NCBI GenBank assembly: GCA_046349395.1 | Contig: JAXMCK010000008.1 | Location: forward strand, 129,540-193,539 | Length of the DNA: 64,000 bases | DNA from: JAXMCK01 sp046349395 | GTDB taxonomy: Bacteria > Pseudomonadota > Alphaproteobacteria > Geminicoccales > Geminicoccaceae | Direction of reading: 5' to 3' | In this document: piece after piece, positions 17,382 through 25,929 of the stretch | Layout of the letters: every line of letters starts with the position of its first letter | Position numbering within the stretch: position 1 is the first letter of the stretch | The notes under the pieces: generated by a model | The model's input: the letters and a program-made list of their open reading frames with translations, nothing else | What the model was told of the DNA's origin: nothing | Databases searched by the model: none | Made by a program: the position numbers and the translations under genes

Positions 17382-17731
17382 GGACGAGAGTGAGACCGAT
17401 GTGCTGGCCTACATGGCCTTCCCGGCAGCGCATCGGACCAAGCTGCACTCGGTGAACCCGCTCGAACGCCTGAACGGCGAGATCAAACGGCGCACCGAGG
17501 TCGTCGGCATCTTTCCAAAAGAGGCGGCAATCACCCGCCTCGTTGGTGCCCTCCTGCTCGAGCAGTCCGACGAGTGGGCGGTGAAACGAACCCGCTATAT
17601 GACGCTGGAAACCCTGGCGCCACTCGGTGACAGTGCCGACGTCAGCCTGCCTGTCATGGCCGCCTGACCAATCCGGCCCTGCCGGCACCACGGCGATCAA
17701 CGCCAGCTACACCACGCCCAAGGACACAACC

Positions 17732-18094
17732 CGCCGCCAGACTCGAGCGGCGGGAGAAAGAACCAACCGCACAGATCGTCACCCACTGTGGCGAAGCTTC
17801 CAGTGACCGCGAACAGTGTCGTAGGCAGGCAGACCAACGCCTCCCGCTCGTCATGATCCACTGTTGCGGGAAATCACTATGGAGGCGAGGCCAATTTAAT
17901 GTCAGAAAAGAGAGCGGTTGTGTTTCAATGGGTCGTGTAGCTGTAGGAAGCGGGGTGCTGAGCGCCTCCGCTCCGAGCGGTATCACAGGGGCTCTCGAAG
18001 CACCCGAGCCATCATCTTGGGGCGGGCCGTCCCAGGCTACTCTGTACCGTCGGACGAGAGCAGCCTGGGTAAGCTCGCTACTGGTGCGCTTGCC
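17732..18094. other. non-coding stretch after the IS element
   Basis: About 360 bases with no supported gene. Composition is lower in GC than the surrounding clusters. It contains the IS right flank and the hairpin at 18031-18069, and could be debris of older insertions; no recognisable protein fragment was found on either strand. Confidence 0.4.
18031..18069 (-). terminator. candidate terminator of the GlsB-like gene
   Basis: CCCAGGCT at 18031-18038 pairs with AGCCTGGG at 18062-18069, and CTCT/AGAG extend the stem inside one mismatch. It lies 26 bases beyond the stop of the minus-strand GlsB-like gene. No T tract is present, so the call is tentative. Confidence 0.4.
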
Positions 18095-18355
18095 TCAAAG
18101 GGCAGTGCGGCGCCCGGTGACAGCGTGATAGATGATCAGGACAAGGACAGCACCGACTATCGCCACGAGCATGCTGTAGATGTTCAGCCCGGTTACCCCT
18201 GCCGCCCCGAATTGATTGAACACGAAGCCGCCCACCACAGCACCGACGATGCCCAGCACGATGTCGAGGATGAGACCTTCTCCGGTCTTGTTCACCAGCT
18301 TGCTGGCGATGAACCCGGCGATCAGACCGAGAACGATCCACGCGAGAACGGACAT
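18095..18355 (-). CDS. GlsB/YeaQ/YmgE-family membrane protein
   Basis: 86 residues with three glycine-rich transmembrane segments; LAWIVLGLIAGFIASKL and LDIVLGIVGAVVGGF are the recognisable family repeats. Members are general-stress-associated inner-membrane proteins without a proven reaction. The ATG at 18355 is the family start, with AAGGAAA upstream. It lies next to two other envelope/stress-type genes on the same strand. Confidence 0.9.
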   Translation of the reverse strand: MSVLAWIVLGLIAGFIASKLVNKTGEGLILDIVLGIVGAVVGGFVFNQFGAAGVTGLNIYSMLVAIVGAVLVLIIYHAVTGRRTAL

Positions 18356-18448
18356 TGGGAGTTTCCTTCGTGATGAGTGATCTGAAGCGAGGGTCGACGT
18401 TGCCATGCTGGTGGGAGCAACGTCGTTTGGTTTCCCTAACGGGTCAGG

Positions 18449-19048
18449 TCAGCTTGGGGGGCGTCCAGGAACGTAGCTGCGCACGCGCCGCTTGCTGGAG
18501 CCCACTTGGCGCGCATCGGCCGAGCGCTGATCCTCGGTACCCGTGACAGCGTTATCCGTTCCCGAGGCGTCGGTCGCGACGAGCGGCCGGGAGGTTGAAC
18601 CGTCGTCGGCAAGAGTGGCGCTGGCCGTCGCAGGGCCGTGTGCCGGGACGGCGTCCGACGAGACCGAGTCCGATTCCGCACCGATTGGGGCCTCGCGCTG
18701 CCATTGCTCGCCGCGTTCGTCGAGATCGATGGGCTCGTACCGCTCGAGCACGTCGAAGATCTCGTCCGCTTCGTCGACGAGGTTCTCGTCTACACGCACG
18801 GTGAGCAGATATTCACCGCGACTGAGACCCTCGGCATAGGCTCGCCGGTCTTCGTCGGGCACGAACAGATCCTTGAGGCTGGACCAGAATCCGCCGCTTT
18901 CGGAGCTGTCCGATGCCGTGTCCGCCTCACCTTCCGAGTGGCGGACCGATATGTCGGTCGGACTGACGCTGAGCCCGATCAGCTCTTCTCGTGCCGTCTC
19001 GGCCGAACGCTGGTTGTCATACATCGCGGTCAGGATGCGATCCGGCAT
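18449..19048 (-). CDS. YflT/general stress protein 17M-like protein with truncated DUF2382 end
   Basis: 199 residues. The N-terminal domain (MPDRILTAMYDN, then a GLSVSPTDISV segment and DRRAYAEGLSRGEYLLTVRV) resembles YflT/17M domains of YsnF-type stress proteins. A low-complexity Ser/Ala/Thr linker follows, and the protein stops after RRVRSYVPGRPPS, just where a DUF2382 domain normally starts with R-V-R-S-Y-V. The C-terminal domain therefore appears lost or never acquired. ATG 19048 matches the family start. Confidence 0.72.
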   Translation of the reverse strand: MPDRILTAMYDNQRSAETAREELIGLSVSPTDISVRHSEGEADTASDSSESGGFWSSLKDLFVPDEDRRAYAEGLSRGEYLLTVRVDENLVDEADEIFDVLERYEPIDLDERGEQWQREAPIGAESDSVSSDAVPAHGPATASATLADDGSTSRPLVATDASGTDNAVTGTEDQRSADARQVGSSKRRVRSYVPGRPPS

Positions 19049-19115
19049 GGATGTGGCCCAGTCTGAAGTTTGGGGCGAGACGGCTAGCAAGTCAGGGCAG
19101 TCGAGCCAGCACCTG

Positions 19116-19502
19116 TCAGTCGTCCATCTCCGGGAGCTCCTTGATCTGCTCCTTTGTCATGCTGGTCCTCAAATGATCGCCATCCTTGGTGAACTGACTG
19201 AGGTCGATCACGACGTCTTTTTCACCCAGACCAAGGAACCCGCCGACTTCGGCGGAAACTGCTACCGGCTTCGCCGAGGAATCGACCAGAACATCATCGA
19301 CTTCGCCAATCTTCTCGTTATCAGCACTGTAGATATCCATGTCCTCAAGATCGTCGACAGTGATGTCAAGCGACGGCACAGTTACGGATTTATCCTCAGC
19401 TTTGTGTAAGCCGGTCGTCGAACTCTGCGCGTGCAGCGGACCGGATGCACCGAATGCCACGAACATCACTGTAAGCGACAGTAGGAAGGCTGCAGTGCGC
19501 AT
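19116..19502 (-). CDS. exported PRC-barrel domain protein
   Basis: 128 residues. A Sec signal (MRTAAFLLSLTVMFVAFGAS, cleaved near HAQ) precedes a PRC-barrel: DIYSADNEKIGEVDDVLVD, then GGFLGLGEKDVVIDLSQF, matching periplasmic PRC proteins of alphaproteobacteria. No enzymatic role is known. Residues upstream of ATG 19502 in the longer frame do not look like coding sequence. It belongs with the two preceding stress-type genes, though gaps of 67-93 bases leave a shared transcript unproven. Confidence 0.85.
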   Translation of the reverse strand: MRTAAFLLSLTVMFVAFGASGPLHAQSSTTGLHKAEDKSVTVPSLDITVDDLEDMDIYSADNEKIGEVDDVLVDSSAKPVAVSAEVGGFLGLGEKDVVIDLSQFTKDGDHLRTSMTKEQIKELPEMDD

Positions 19503-19730
19503 GGCCGTGTGGTCCCATATGGATGCCGTAGGACCCCTAAACATGGTGTCTAACCGTGCGTTCCCTCCGCGTACCGGCAGTTCGTGCACATCGTGGGCTC
19601 TAGTAATCCTGAAGTACGCCTTTGCAATGCATAAGTTATGTAGTCGGGCCATTCGGCTAAGCTGAATTTATACTCCGACTCCATTCTTCACCGGCAATTG
19701 GCGCCACCAGACCAGCTAAAGCTACACTCG

Positions 19731-20750
19731 TCAAAGTCCCAGCTGCTGGCGCACCTCCGGGCGGAAGCGTTGCAGGCGCTCTCTTGCGAACTGGTCGCGG
19801 AACTCGCGGGGGCTCATGCCGAAGCGGGCCTTGAAGGAACGGGAGAGGACAGACGGCGAGGAGAAGCCGGTGGCGTCGGCAATCGCCTGGATCGGCATGT
19901 CGCCGTAGAAGAGGTGGTTGCGGGCGGCCTGGAGGCGGAGCTTCAGGAAGTAGCCACTGGGCGTGTCGTTGAGGCGGCTCTTGATCAGTCGTTCGAGTTG
20001 GCGGACGGAGATGCCGGCGCGGCGGGCGATCTCGGTCGGCGAGAGCGGCTGGTCGAGATGAGCCTCCATGTCGGCGACGATGGCGGCGAGGCGGCGGTCG
20101 GTCGAGGCGGCCCCGCCGCCGATGGTGATGCGCTGCGGCTCGAAGCCCGAGCGCGAGCGCTCGTGGACGAGGCCGGTGCGGACGATCTCGGCGAGGTCGT
20201 GGCCATGCTTGGCGCGGATCAACTCCAGCATCATGTCGAGGGTGGCGATGCCGCCGGCACAGGTGAGCCGGTTGTGGTCGCTCAAGAACAGCTGCTCCAC
20301 GGTCTCGATCTCCGGATACTGCTCCTGGAAGAGCGGGATCGCCTCCCAGTGCAGCGTGACCCGGGCACCGTCGAGGAGGCGGGCGGCGGCAAGGGCGAAG
20401 GCACCGGTGTCGATGGCCCCAAGGAGTGTGCCGTGGCGGTCGAGGCGGCGGAGCCAGGCGAGGAGGCCGCGCGTGAGATGCTGGGTCGGCTGGTTGCCGG
20501 CGACGACGATGACGGTCGGGAAGAACTTCACCTCGCCGATGCCGCTGTCGGGGCGCATCTCGGCCCCGCTGCCGGCCGCCACGGGGCGGCCGTCGATGCT
20601 GAAGAGGCGGGGCGAGAAGAGGCGGCGGCCTGCGTTCTGGTTAGCGACGCGCAGCGTCTCGAGGGCCAGGATCAGGGCGTAGATCGGGAACTCGGGCAGG
20701 AGGAGAAAACCGATCTCCTCGGTCGCCTCGGGCTCGCCGGCAAAGCTCAT
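19731..20750 (-). CDS. GlxA-family AraC-type transcriptional regulator
   Basis: 339 residues. The N-terminal DJ-1/PfpI-like domain (EIGFLLLPEFPIYAL, AGNQPTQHL) senses a ligand; the C-terminal AraC domain has two helix-turn-helices (PTEIARRAGISVRQLERL and IADATGFSSPSVLSRSFKARFG). It is divergent from the aldolase/lyase/transport operon and is probably its regulator. GGGAGG 9 bases upstream supports ATG 20750; GTG 20780 would add ten residues. Confidence 0.88.
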   Translation of the reverse strand: MSFAGEPEATEEIGFLLLPEFPIYALILALETLRVANQNAGRRLFSPRLFSIDGRPVAAGSGAEMRPDSGIGEVKFFPTVIVVAGNQPTQHLTRGLLAWLRRLDRHGTLLGAIDTGAFALAAARLLDGARVTLHWEAIPLFQEQYPEIETVEQLFLSDHNRLTCAGGIATLDMMLELIRAKHGHDLAEIVRTGLVHERSRSGFEPQRITIGGGAASTDRRLAAIVADMEAHLDQPLSPTEIARRAGISVRQLERLIKSRLNDTPSGYFLKLRLQAARNHLFYGDMPIQAIADATGFSSPSVLSRSFKARFGMSPREFRDQFARERLQRFRPEVRQQLGL

Positions 20751-20878
20751 GGTGCACCGCCTCCCGTCGCTCAGCATCACGAGCGTGACGCGCTAGGTCA
20801 AGTGACGACCGGCACCGCGTGGGACAAGCGAGCGGCACAGGTCCCCCCATCCCGCAGTTCGAGAGGCAGGCGCGCGAC

Positions 20879-21832
20879 ATGGACTGGGCGAGAGCACGGG
20901 AGCGGCTGCAGGGCTGCTACATCACGATCCCGACGATGTTCGAGGATCCCGATCTCGGCCTGAACCTGCCGGCGATGACGCGGCACGTGCGCTGGCTGAT
21001 GGAGCACGGCATCGACGCCAAGTACGGCACGTTCCTGGCGGGCGGGGCCGCCGGCGACTTTTCGACCATGACCTTCGACGAGCGGGTGCAGGTGGCGGAG
21101 ACGGTGATCGCCGCCGCCGACGGGCGGGTACCGGTCGCCATGGGTGCGCAGAGCACCAGCACGCTGGAACTGCGCCGGTTGGCCAAGGCGGCGAAGCGGC
21201 TGGGTGCCGAATACATCCAGGTGAGCTGCCCGTTCTACTTCGTGCACACCGAGGAAGACTTCTACGAGTGGGTGTGCGAGGCGGCCGCCGCGGCCGATAT
21301 CGGCATCATCCTCTACAACACCTTCTGGACGTCGGCCGGCGTGTCGTTCGGCCTCGTCGAGCGCCTCGTGCGCGAGGTGCCGAACCTCGTCGGCCTGAAA
21401 TGGGCCTGTCCGCGCACCGATGCCATGGAGTTCGAGGACGTCGTCCACAGCTTCGCCGACAAGCTGACGATCATCGACAATCATCTGATGTTCGCCATGA
21501 GTGCGATGCTCGGCACGCGTGCCTTCGAGGTGCATCTCGCCAACTACTGGCCGCAATGGGGGCGCGATCTCGTCGACCGCGTCGATGCCGGCAAGTGGCA
21601 GCAGGTGCAGCGGATGCTGGTCGACGAGGCGATGCCGTTCTACAAATTGTGGGTCGAGATGGAGAAGACCTACACCTCGGGCGACGGCTACCTCGACAAG
21701 CTGTGCATGGAGCTGATCGGCCTCGACTCCAGCCGCTGCCGCCCGCCGACCCGCGACGTGCGCAAGGACTGGCGGGAGCGCTGCCGGCAGATGATGCTGG
21801 CGACCGGCGTGCCGGGCGTGCTGCCGGCATGA
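20879..21832 (+). CDS. DapA/dihydrodipicolinate synthase-family aldolase
   Basis: 317 residues of the class I aldolase TIM barrel family. The Schiff-base lysine lies in LVGLKWACP and the tyrosine in ILYNTFW. The usual GTTGE substrate loop is replaced by GGAAGDF, so this is not a true DHDPS and more likely cleaves or condenses another 2-oxo acid (KDG-aldolase-like or similar). ATG 20879 follows GAGAGGCAGG. It is the first gene of an operon with a two-subunit lyase and an ABC importer. Confidence 0.85.
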   Translation: MDWARARERLQGCYITIPTMFEDPDLGLNLPAMTRHVRWLMEHGIDAKYGTFLAGGAAGDFSTMTFDERVQVAETVIAAADGRVPVAMGAQSTSTLELRRLAKAAKRLGAEYIQVSCPFYFVHTEEDFYEWVCEAAAAADIGIILYNTFWTSAGVSFGLVERLVREVPNLVGLKWACPRTDAMEFEDVVHSFADKLTIIDNHLMFAMSAMLGTRAFEVHLANYWPQWGRDLVDRVDAGKWQQVQRMLVDEAMPFYKLWVEMEKTYTSGDGYLDKLCMELIGLDSSRCRPPTRDVRKDWRERCRQMMLATGVPGVLPA

Positions 21833-22128
21833 CGGACGGCGGCCCCCCCCTGATGCGCCTCGCGCCCCAGGACGACGTCGCGGTGGCGACGCGGCGTCTG
21901 GCGAAGGGGACGGCGTGCCGGATCGACGGGATCGACCTGACGCTCGGCGACGAGCTGCCGATGGGGCACAAGGTGGCGCTCCGGCCCATCGCGGCCGGCA
22001 CGAAGGTGCGGAAGTTCGGTGTCGCCATCGGCACGGCGACGCAGGCGATCGAGCCCGGCCGGCTCGTGCACGTGCACAATCTGGCCAGCGACTACTTGAT
22101 CAACGATGTCGATCATGCCGAAGCCTGA
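21829..22128 (+). CDS. UxaA/SuyA-type lyase small subunit (SAF domain)
   Basis: 99 residues forming a SAF domain (KVALRPIAAGTKVRKFG, VHVHNLASDY). It corresponds to the N-terminal part of altronate dehydratase or to the small subunit of two-subunit relatives such as sulfolactate sulfo-lyase SuyA. ATG overlaps the aldolase stop (ATGA), implying coupling. It should assemble with the product of the next gene. Confidence 0.85.
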   Translation: MTDGGPPLMRLAPQDDVAVATRRLAKGTACRIDGIDLTLGDELPMGHKVALRPIAAGTKVRKFGVAIGTATQAIEPGRLVHVHNLASDYLINDVDHAEA

Positions 22129-23323
22129 GGCGACATCGGCGCTCGGCTATCTGCGCCGGGACGGGCGCAAGGGCATCCGCAACCACGTGCTCGTCGCCTA
22201 CCTCGTGGAGTGCGCGCATCACGTGGCGCGCGCCATCGCGACGCCGTTCGAGGCCGACGGTGTGCAGCTCATCGGCTTCTCGGGCTGCTACCCGAACGGC
22301 TACGCGCAGGACGTGATGGATGCGGTCTGCACGCACCCGAACGTCGGGGCCGTGCTGCTCGTGTCGCTCGGGTGCGAGGAGTTCAACCGCTCGCGCCTGA
22401 TGGACGCGATCGCGCGCTCGGGGCGGCCGGTCGAGGTGGCGGTGATCCAGAAGCTGGGCGGCACCAAGGCGACCGTGGAGCACGGGCGGAGTTGGGTGCG
22501 CTCGGTGCTGGCGCGGAGCGATGTGGAGCGCGTGCCGGTGACGCTGGCCGATCTCGTCATCGGCACGAAGTGCGGCGGCTCGGACGGGACCAGCGTGCTG
22601 ACGGCGAACCCGGCGATCGGGCGGGCGTCGGACCGGCTCGTCGATGCCGGGGCCGCCGTCATGTTCGAGGAACTGGGCGAGCTCTTCGGCTGCGAGGAGC
22701 ATATGGCGGAGCGCGCGGCCACGCCGGAGGTGGCGGACGCGATCCTCACCGCGATGGCGAAGAGCCGGCACTATTACGGCACGATGGAGCATGGCAGCTT
22801 CGGCGGCGGCAACATCACAGGCGGGCTCAGCACGGTCGAGGAGAAGTCGGTCGGCGCCTACACGAAGAGCGGCACGCGGCCAATCGTCGGGTTGCTGAAA
22901 CCCGGGACCGTGCCGAGGCAGGGCGGGCTCTACCTCATGGACATGATCCCGGACGGGCCCGTCCGCTGGGGCTATCCGAACATCAACGATACGACCGAGG
23001 TGGTCGAGATGATCGCCTGCGGGGCGCACGTCATCCTGTTCTCGACGGGCTGCGGGTCGGTCGTCGGCTCGGCCGTCTCGCCCGTGATCAAGGTCTGCGC
23101 CAATCCCGAGACCTACCGCCGAATGGCGGGCGACATGGACGTCGATGCGGGACGCATCCTCGAAGGGCGGGCCGGTCTCGAGGAGGTCGGGGACGAGATC
23201 GTGAGCCTCGTCGCCGCCGTGGCGCGGGGCGAGCCGACCTGCTCCGAGGCGCTCGGCCATCAGGAATTCGTGCTCGGCTACAAGCATTTCGAACCGCTCG
23301 GACCGGCGTGCTTCCCGGGGTAG
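22106..23323 (+). CDS. UxaA/SuyB-type lyase large subunit
   Basis: 405 residues corresponding to the C-terminal catalytic part of UxaA/GarD dehydratases. YLRRDGRKGIRNHVLV is the family N-terminus; GFSGCYPNGYAQ, SLGCEEFN, GTKCGGSDGTS and STGCGSVVGSA hold the conserved cysteines and glycines of the iron site. It removes water (aldonate or aldarate) or sulfite (sulfolactate) from a hydroxy acid. The start overlaps the small-subunit gene; ATG 22106 or 22115 are both possible. Confidence 0.85.
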   Translation: MSIMPKPEATSALGYLRRDGRKGIRNHVLVAYLVECAHHVARAIATPFEADGVQLIGFSGCYPNGYAQDVMDAVCTHPNVGAVLLVSLGCEEFNRSRLMDAIARSGRPVEVAVIQKLGGTKATVEHGRSWVRSVLARSDVERVPVTLADLVIGTKCGGSDGTSVLTANPAIGRASDRLVDAGAAVMFEELGELFGCEEHMAERAATPEVADAILTAMAKSRHYYGTMEHGSFGGGNITGGLSTVEEKSVGAYTKSGTRPIVGLLKPGTVPRQGGLYLMDMIPDGPVRWGYPNINDTTEVVEMIACGAHVILFSTGCGSVVGSAVSPVIKVCANPETYRRMAGDMDVDAGRILEGRAGLEEVGDEIVSLVAAVARGEPTCSEALGHQEFVLGYKHFEPLGPACFPG

Positions 23324-23362
23324 GAACGCAAGTCATCCGGGCCAACAAGGGGGACGTGCCCG

Positions 23363-24364
23363 ATGCAGACCGCTCTCGCATCCTTGACGCGCCGCGTGGC
23401 GCTGGCGGCCACGGCCGCGGCACTGCTGGGTGCCGCCGCACCCGCCAGTGCGCTCGACAAGGTGACGCTGCGCACGAACTGGCTGTTCTACGGCTCGCAC
23501 TCGATCTTCCTCCTCGGCATTGACAAGGGCTTCTACGAGAAGGAGGGGATCGACCTCGTCGTGAAGCAGGGCAACGGCTCGTCGAACGCCGTCCGCCTCG
23601 TCGCCAACGGCGACAGCGACTTCGCCTACGGCTCGGCCGTGACGATGCTGAACCTGGCGGCACAAGGTGCACCCGTGATCGCGGTCGCCACCATCGACGC
23701 GCAGGGGACCGACGCCGTGTTGGTCAATCCGGACTCGGGCATCAAGAGCTTCAAGGACCTCGAAGGGAAGAAGGTGCTGACGACGGCCGGTGCCGGCGTG
23801 AACACGCTGTTCCCGGCCGCGGCGAAGAATGCCGGGGCGGACGTCGAGAAGATCGAACTGACCAACGTCGCCGAGAGTGCTCTCGTCTCCAGCTACCTGC
23901 AGGGGCTGGCCCCGGCGATGCTGGGCGGGATGGACGACAAGCCGGCCGAGATCAAGGCGAACGGCGGCAAGCCGCCGGTCATCCTCAATTACGGCATCCC
24001 GCAGCCGGGCTATGCGATCGTCGCCCGGAAGGAGATGGTCGAGAAGAACCCGGATCTCGTGCGCCGCTTCGTGCGCGCGACGCTGCAGGCGGTGAAGGCC
24101 GCCCAGGCCAATCCCGACGAATCGATCCAGTCGCTGATCAACTGGTCGGGCAGCGTCGAGGACCAGAAGGGCCAGGCGCGCGAGGTGCTGGACGTCACCC
24201 TTTCGATCCTGAAGTCGCCCAACAACCAGGACGGGCGGATCGGCTACAACGTGCCGGCCGACTGGGACAGCGCTCTCGAGATCCTGAAGACCTACAAGGA
24301 CCTGAAGACCGACAAGCCGGCGTCCGACTTCTACACGAACGAGTTCATCCCGCCGGCGAGCTGA
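23363..24364 (+). CDS. NMT1/TauA-type ABC substrate-binding protein
   Basis: 333 residues with a Sec signal (RRVALAATAAALLG, cleaved after PASA). The NMT1/SsuA-like fold is recognisable from KVTLRTNWLFYGSH, IDKGFYEKEGIDL and SFKDLEGKKVLTT. Family ligands include sulfonates, pyrimidines and other small organics. AAGGGGGA precedes the ATG. It forms an importer with the next two genes. Confidence 0.88.
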   Translation: MQTALASLTRRVALAATAAALLGAAAPASALDKVTLRTNWLFYGSHSIFLLGIDKGFYEKEGIDLVVKQGNGSSNAVRLVANGDSDFAYGSAVTMLNLAAQGAPVIAVATIDAQGTDAVLVNPDSGIKSFKDLEGKKVLTTAGAGVNTLFPAAAKNAGADVEKIELTNVAESALVSSYLQGLAPAMLGGMDDKPAEIKANGGKPPVILNYGIPQPGYAIVARKEMVEKNPDLVRRFVRATLQAVKAAQANPDESIQSLINWSGSVEDQKGQAREVLDVTLSILKSPNNQDGRIGYNVPADWDSALEILKTYKDLKTDKPASDFYTNEFIPPAS

Positions 24365-24371
24365 GGCGCGC

Positions 24372-25139
24372 ATGACGGTCGCCGTCGAGCTGGCCGGCGC
24401 CGTCAAGACGTTCGGCAGCGGGGCCGAGGCGGTCCACGCCTTCGGCCCCGCCGACCTGCGGATCGAGCCCGGCTCCTTCGTCTCCCTCCTGGGCCCGTCG
24501 GGCTGCGGGAAGAGCACCCTCCTCCTGATGATCGCCGGCCTGCTGGATGGCAGCGCCGGCGAGATCCGGGTCGGCGGGAAGAAGGTGGCAGGGCCGCAGA
24601 CCGATATCGGCATCGTCTTCCAGAGCCACGTGCTGGTCGACTGGCGGGACGTGCTGGGCAACGTGCTGCTGCAGGTGGACCTGCGCGGGCTGCGGCGGGC
24701 GGACTATCAGGACCATGCGCGCGAGCTGCTCGACTCCGTGGGCCTCGGCGCCTTCGCGGGGCGGCGCCCCTATGAGCTGTCGGGCGGCATGCAGCAGCGG
24801 ACGGCATTCTGCCGGGCGCTGGTGCACGATCCGCCGCTGGTGCTGATGGACGAGCCCCTGGGGGCGCTGGATGCCATGACCCGCGAGCAGCTGCGCACCG
24901 ATCTGGAGCGCCTCTGGATGCGGACGGGCAAGACGGTGATCTTCGTGACGCACAGCATCGAGGAGGCCGTGCAGCTGTCGGACCGGGTGGTGGTGGTGTC
25001 GCCGCGGCCGGGGCGGATCGTGCGCGACATCAGGATCGACCTGCCGCGGCCGCGCGATCTCGAGACCTGCGAGGCGCCCGAGTTCTATGGCCACGTCGCC
25101 GAGATCAAGCGGATCTTCGCTTCCTATGGCGTCATCTGA
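24372..25139 (+). CDS. TauB/SsuB-type ABC transporter ATPase
   Basis: 255 residues. Walker A GPSGCGKST, Q-loop FQSH, signature LSGGMQQR, Walker B LVLMDEPLGALD and the switch histidine THSIEEA are all present, so it is intact. It energises the importer formed with its neighbours. Its start is 8 bases after the binding-protein stop. Confidence 0.92.
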   Translation: MTVAVELAGAVKTFGSGAEAVHAFGPADLRIEPGSFVSLLGPSGCGKSTLLLMIAGLLDGSAGEIRVGGKKVAGPQTDIGIVFQSHVLVDWRDVLGNVLLQVDLRGLRRADYQDHARELLDSVGLGAFAGRRPYELSGGMQQRTAFCRALVHDPPLVLMDEPLGALDAMTREQLRTDLERLWMRTGKTVIFVTHSIEEAVQLSDRVVVVSPRPGRIVRDIRIDLPRPRDLETCEAPEFYGHVAEIKRIFASYGVI

Positions 25140-25929
25140 GCCCGCCGGCGTGGCCGGCTTTCTGCGTCGACACGGTCTCGGCCTCGCCTTCGCCATCGGC
25201 TTCTTCGTGGCCTGGGAGGCGATCGTCCGCGGCTTCGACGTGCCGCTCTACATCGTCCCGCCGCCCTCGGCGGTACTGGAGCAGCTGTGGAAGAACCTGC
25301 CGCGGATCGCCTGGTACACGGTCGTGACGGGCGGCGAGACGCTGGGCGGGTTCCTCCTCGCGGTCGCGGTCGGCATCCCGCTGGCCTTATGCGTCGCATT
25401 CTCCTCGGTGCTGCGGCAGACGCTGTATCCGGCGGCGGTGACGCTGGAGATGGTGCCGAAGATCGCCTTTGCGCCCTTGTTCGTGACCTGGTTCGGCTTC
25501 GGCTATCTGCCGAAGCTGATCATCGTCTTTCTCGTCTGCTTCTTCCCGATCCTGCTGAACGGCATCCTCGCCTTCAGCTCGCTGCCGGTGGAGTTGGGGC
25601 GGCTCTGCCTGTCGACGGGGGCGTCGACCTTGCGGACCTTCTGGCATGTGCGCCTCCCGGCGGCGCTGCCGCAGCTGTTCGTGGGCATCAAAGGCGCGGC
25701 GGTGAACGCGACGGTGGGAGCGACGATCGCCGAGTGGATCGGGGGCGACGCCGGCCTCGGCTACTACATCCAGATCGCCACGGGTGACCTGCGGATGGAT
25801 CTGGCCTTCGCGATCATCATCGTGCTGGCCTGCCTGGGCTTGGCCCTCTTCGGCCTCGTCGTGCTGATCGAGCGGCTGCTCATCCCCTGGCACATCAGCC
25901 AGCGCGTCGTGCCGGGCGTCGCCGGTTAG
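25126..25929 (+). CDS. TauC/SsuC-type ABC transporter permease
   Basis: 267 residues with about six helices and the EAA-like loop RLCLSTGASTLRTFWHVRLPAALP typical in position for TauC-type permeases. ATG 25126 overlaps the ATPase gene by 14 bases. Its TAG stop shares bases with the TAA stop of the convergent permease gene (TTAG at 25926-25929), so the two operons end without any spacer. Confidence 0.9.
   Translation: MASSEPAGVAGFLRRHGLGLAFAIGFFVAWEAIVRGFDVPLYIVPPPSAVLEQLWKNLPRIAWYTVVTGGETLGGFLLAVAVGIPLALCVAFSSVLRQTLYPAAVTLEMVPKIAFAPLFVTWFGFGYLPKLIIVFLVCFFPILLNGILAFSSLPVELGRLCLSTGASTLRTFWHVRLPAALPQLFVGIKGAAVNATVGATIAEWIGGDAGLGYYIQIATGDLRMDLAFAIIIVLACLGLALFGLVVLIERLLIPWHISQRVVPGVAG

Larger units (their letters stand above)
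16352..17667 (+). pseudogene. IS256-family transposase, interrupted by two structured inserts
   Basis: The N-terminus starts at ATG 16352 (MTDEMMSLRALIEK) and reaches AAQRL, where insert 1 shifts the frame; the rest (ELEVGELAGAAYGEKS onward) continues in another frame to TGA 17667. DDE chemistry is visible: WLDATY and ISDAHEG for the aspartates, NPLERLNGEIKRRT for the glutamate, and WQRCRVHF typical of the family. A second, in-frame insert adds 19 residues after PKLAAL. As it stands, no full-length transposase can be made without skipping insert 1. Relatives I recall read QRLMELEV and LAALMDEA at these two sites. Confidence 0.88.
16225..17731 (+). mobile_element. IS256-family insertion sequence, disrupted transposase
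   Basis: The 28-bp ends at 16225-16252 and 17704-17731 are perfect inverted repeats (beginning GGTTGTGTCC), which define the element at 1507 bp. Flanking 8-mers CGCCGCGA (left) and CGCCGCCA (right) differ at one position and are probably the target duplication. Without the two internal inserts, the element would be about 1.39 kb, a normal size for the family. The flanks show no rejoinable gene. Confidence 0.9.

Noticed and set aside
16126..17700. 524-residue frame on the minus strand across the IS element
   Set aside because: It is antisense to a recognisable IS256 transposase and has no ribosome site or known motif.
20879..21832. Calling this gene dapA
   Set aside because: The GTTGE loop is changed and the operon is catabolic, so lysine biosynthesis is unlikely.
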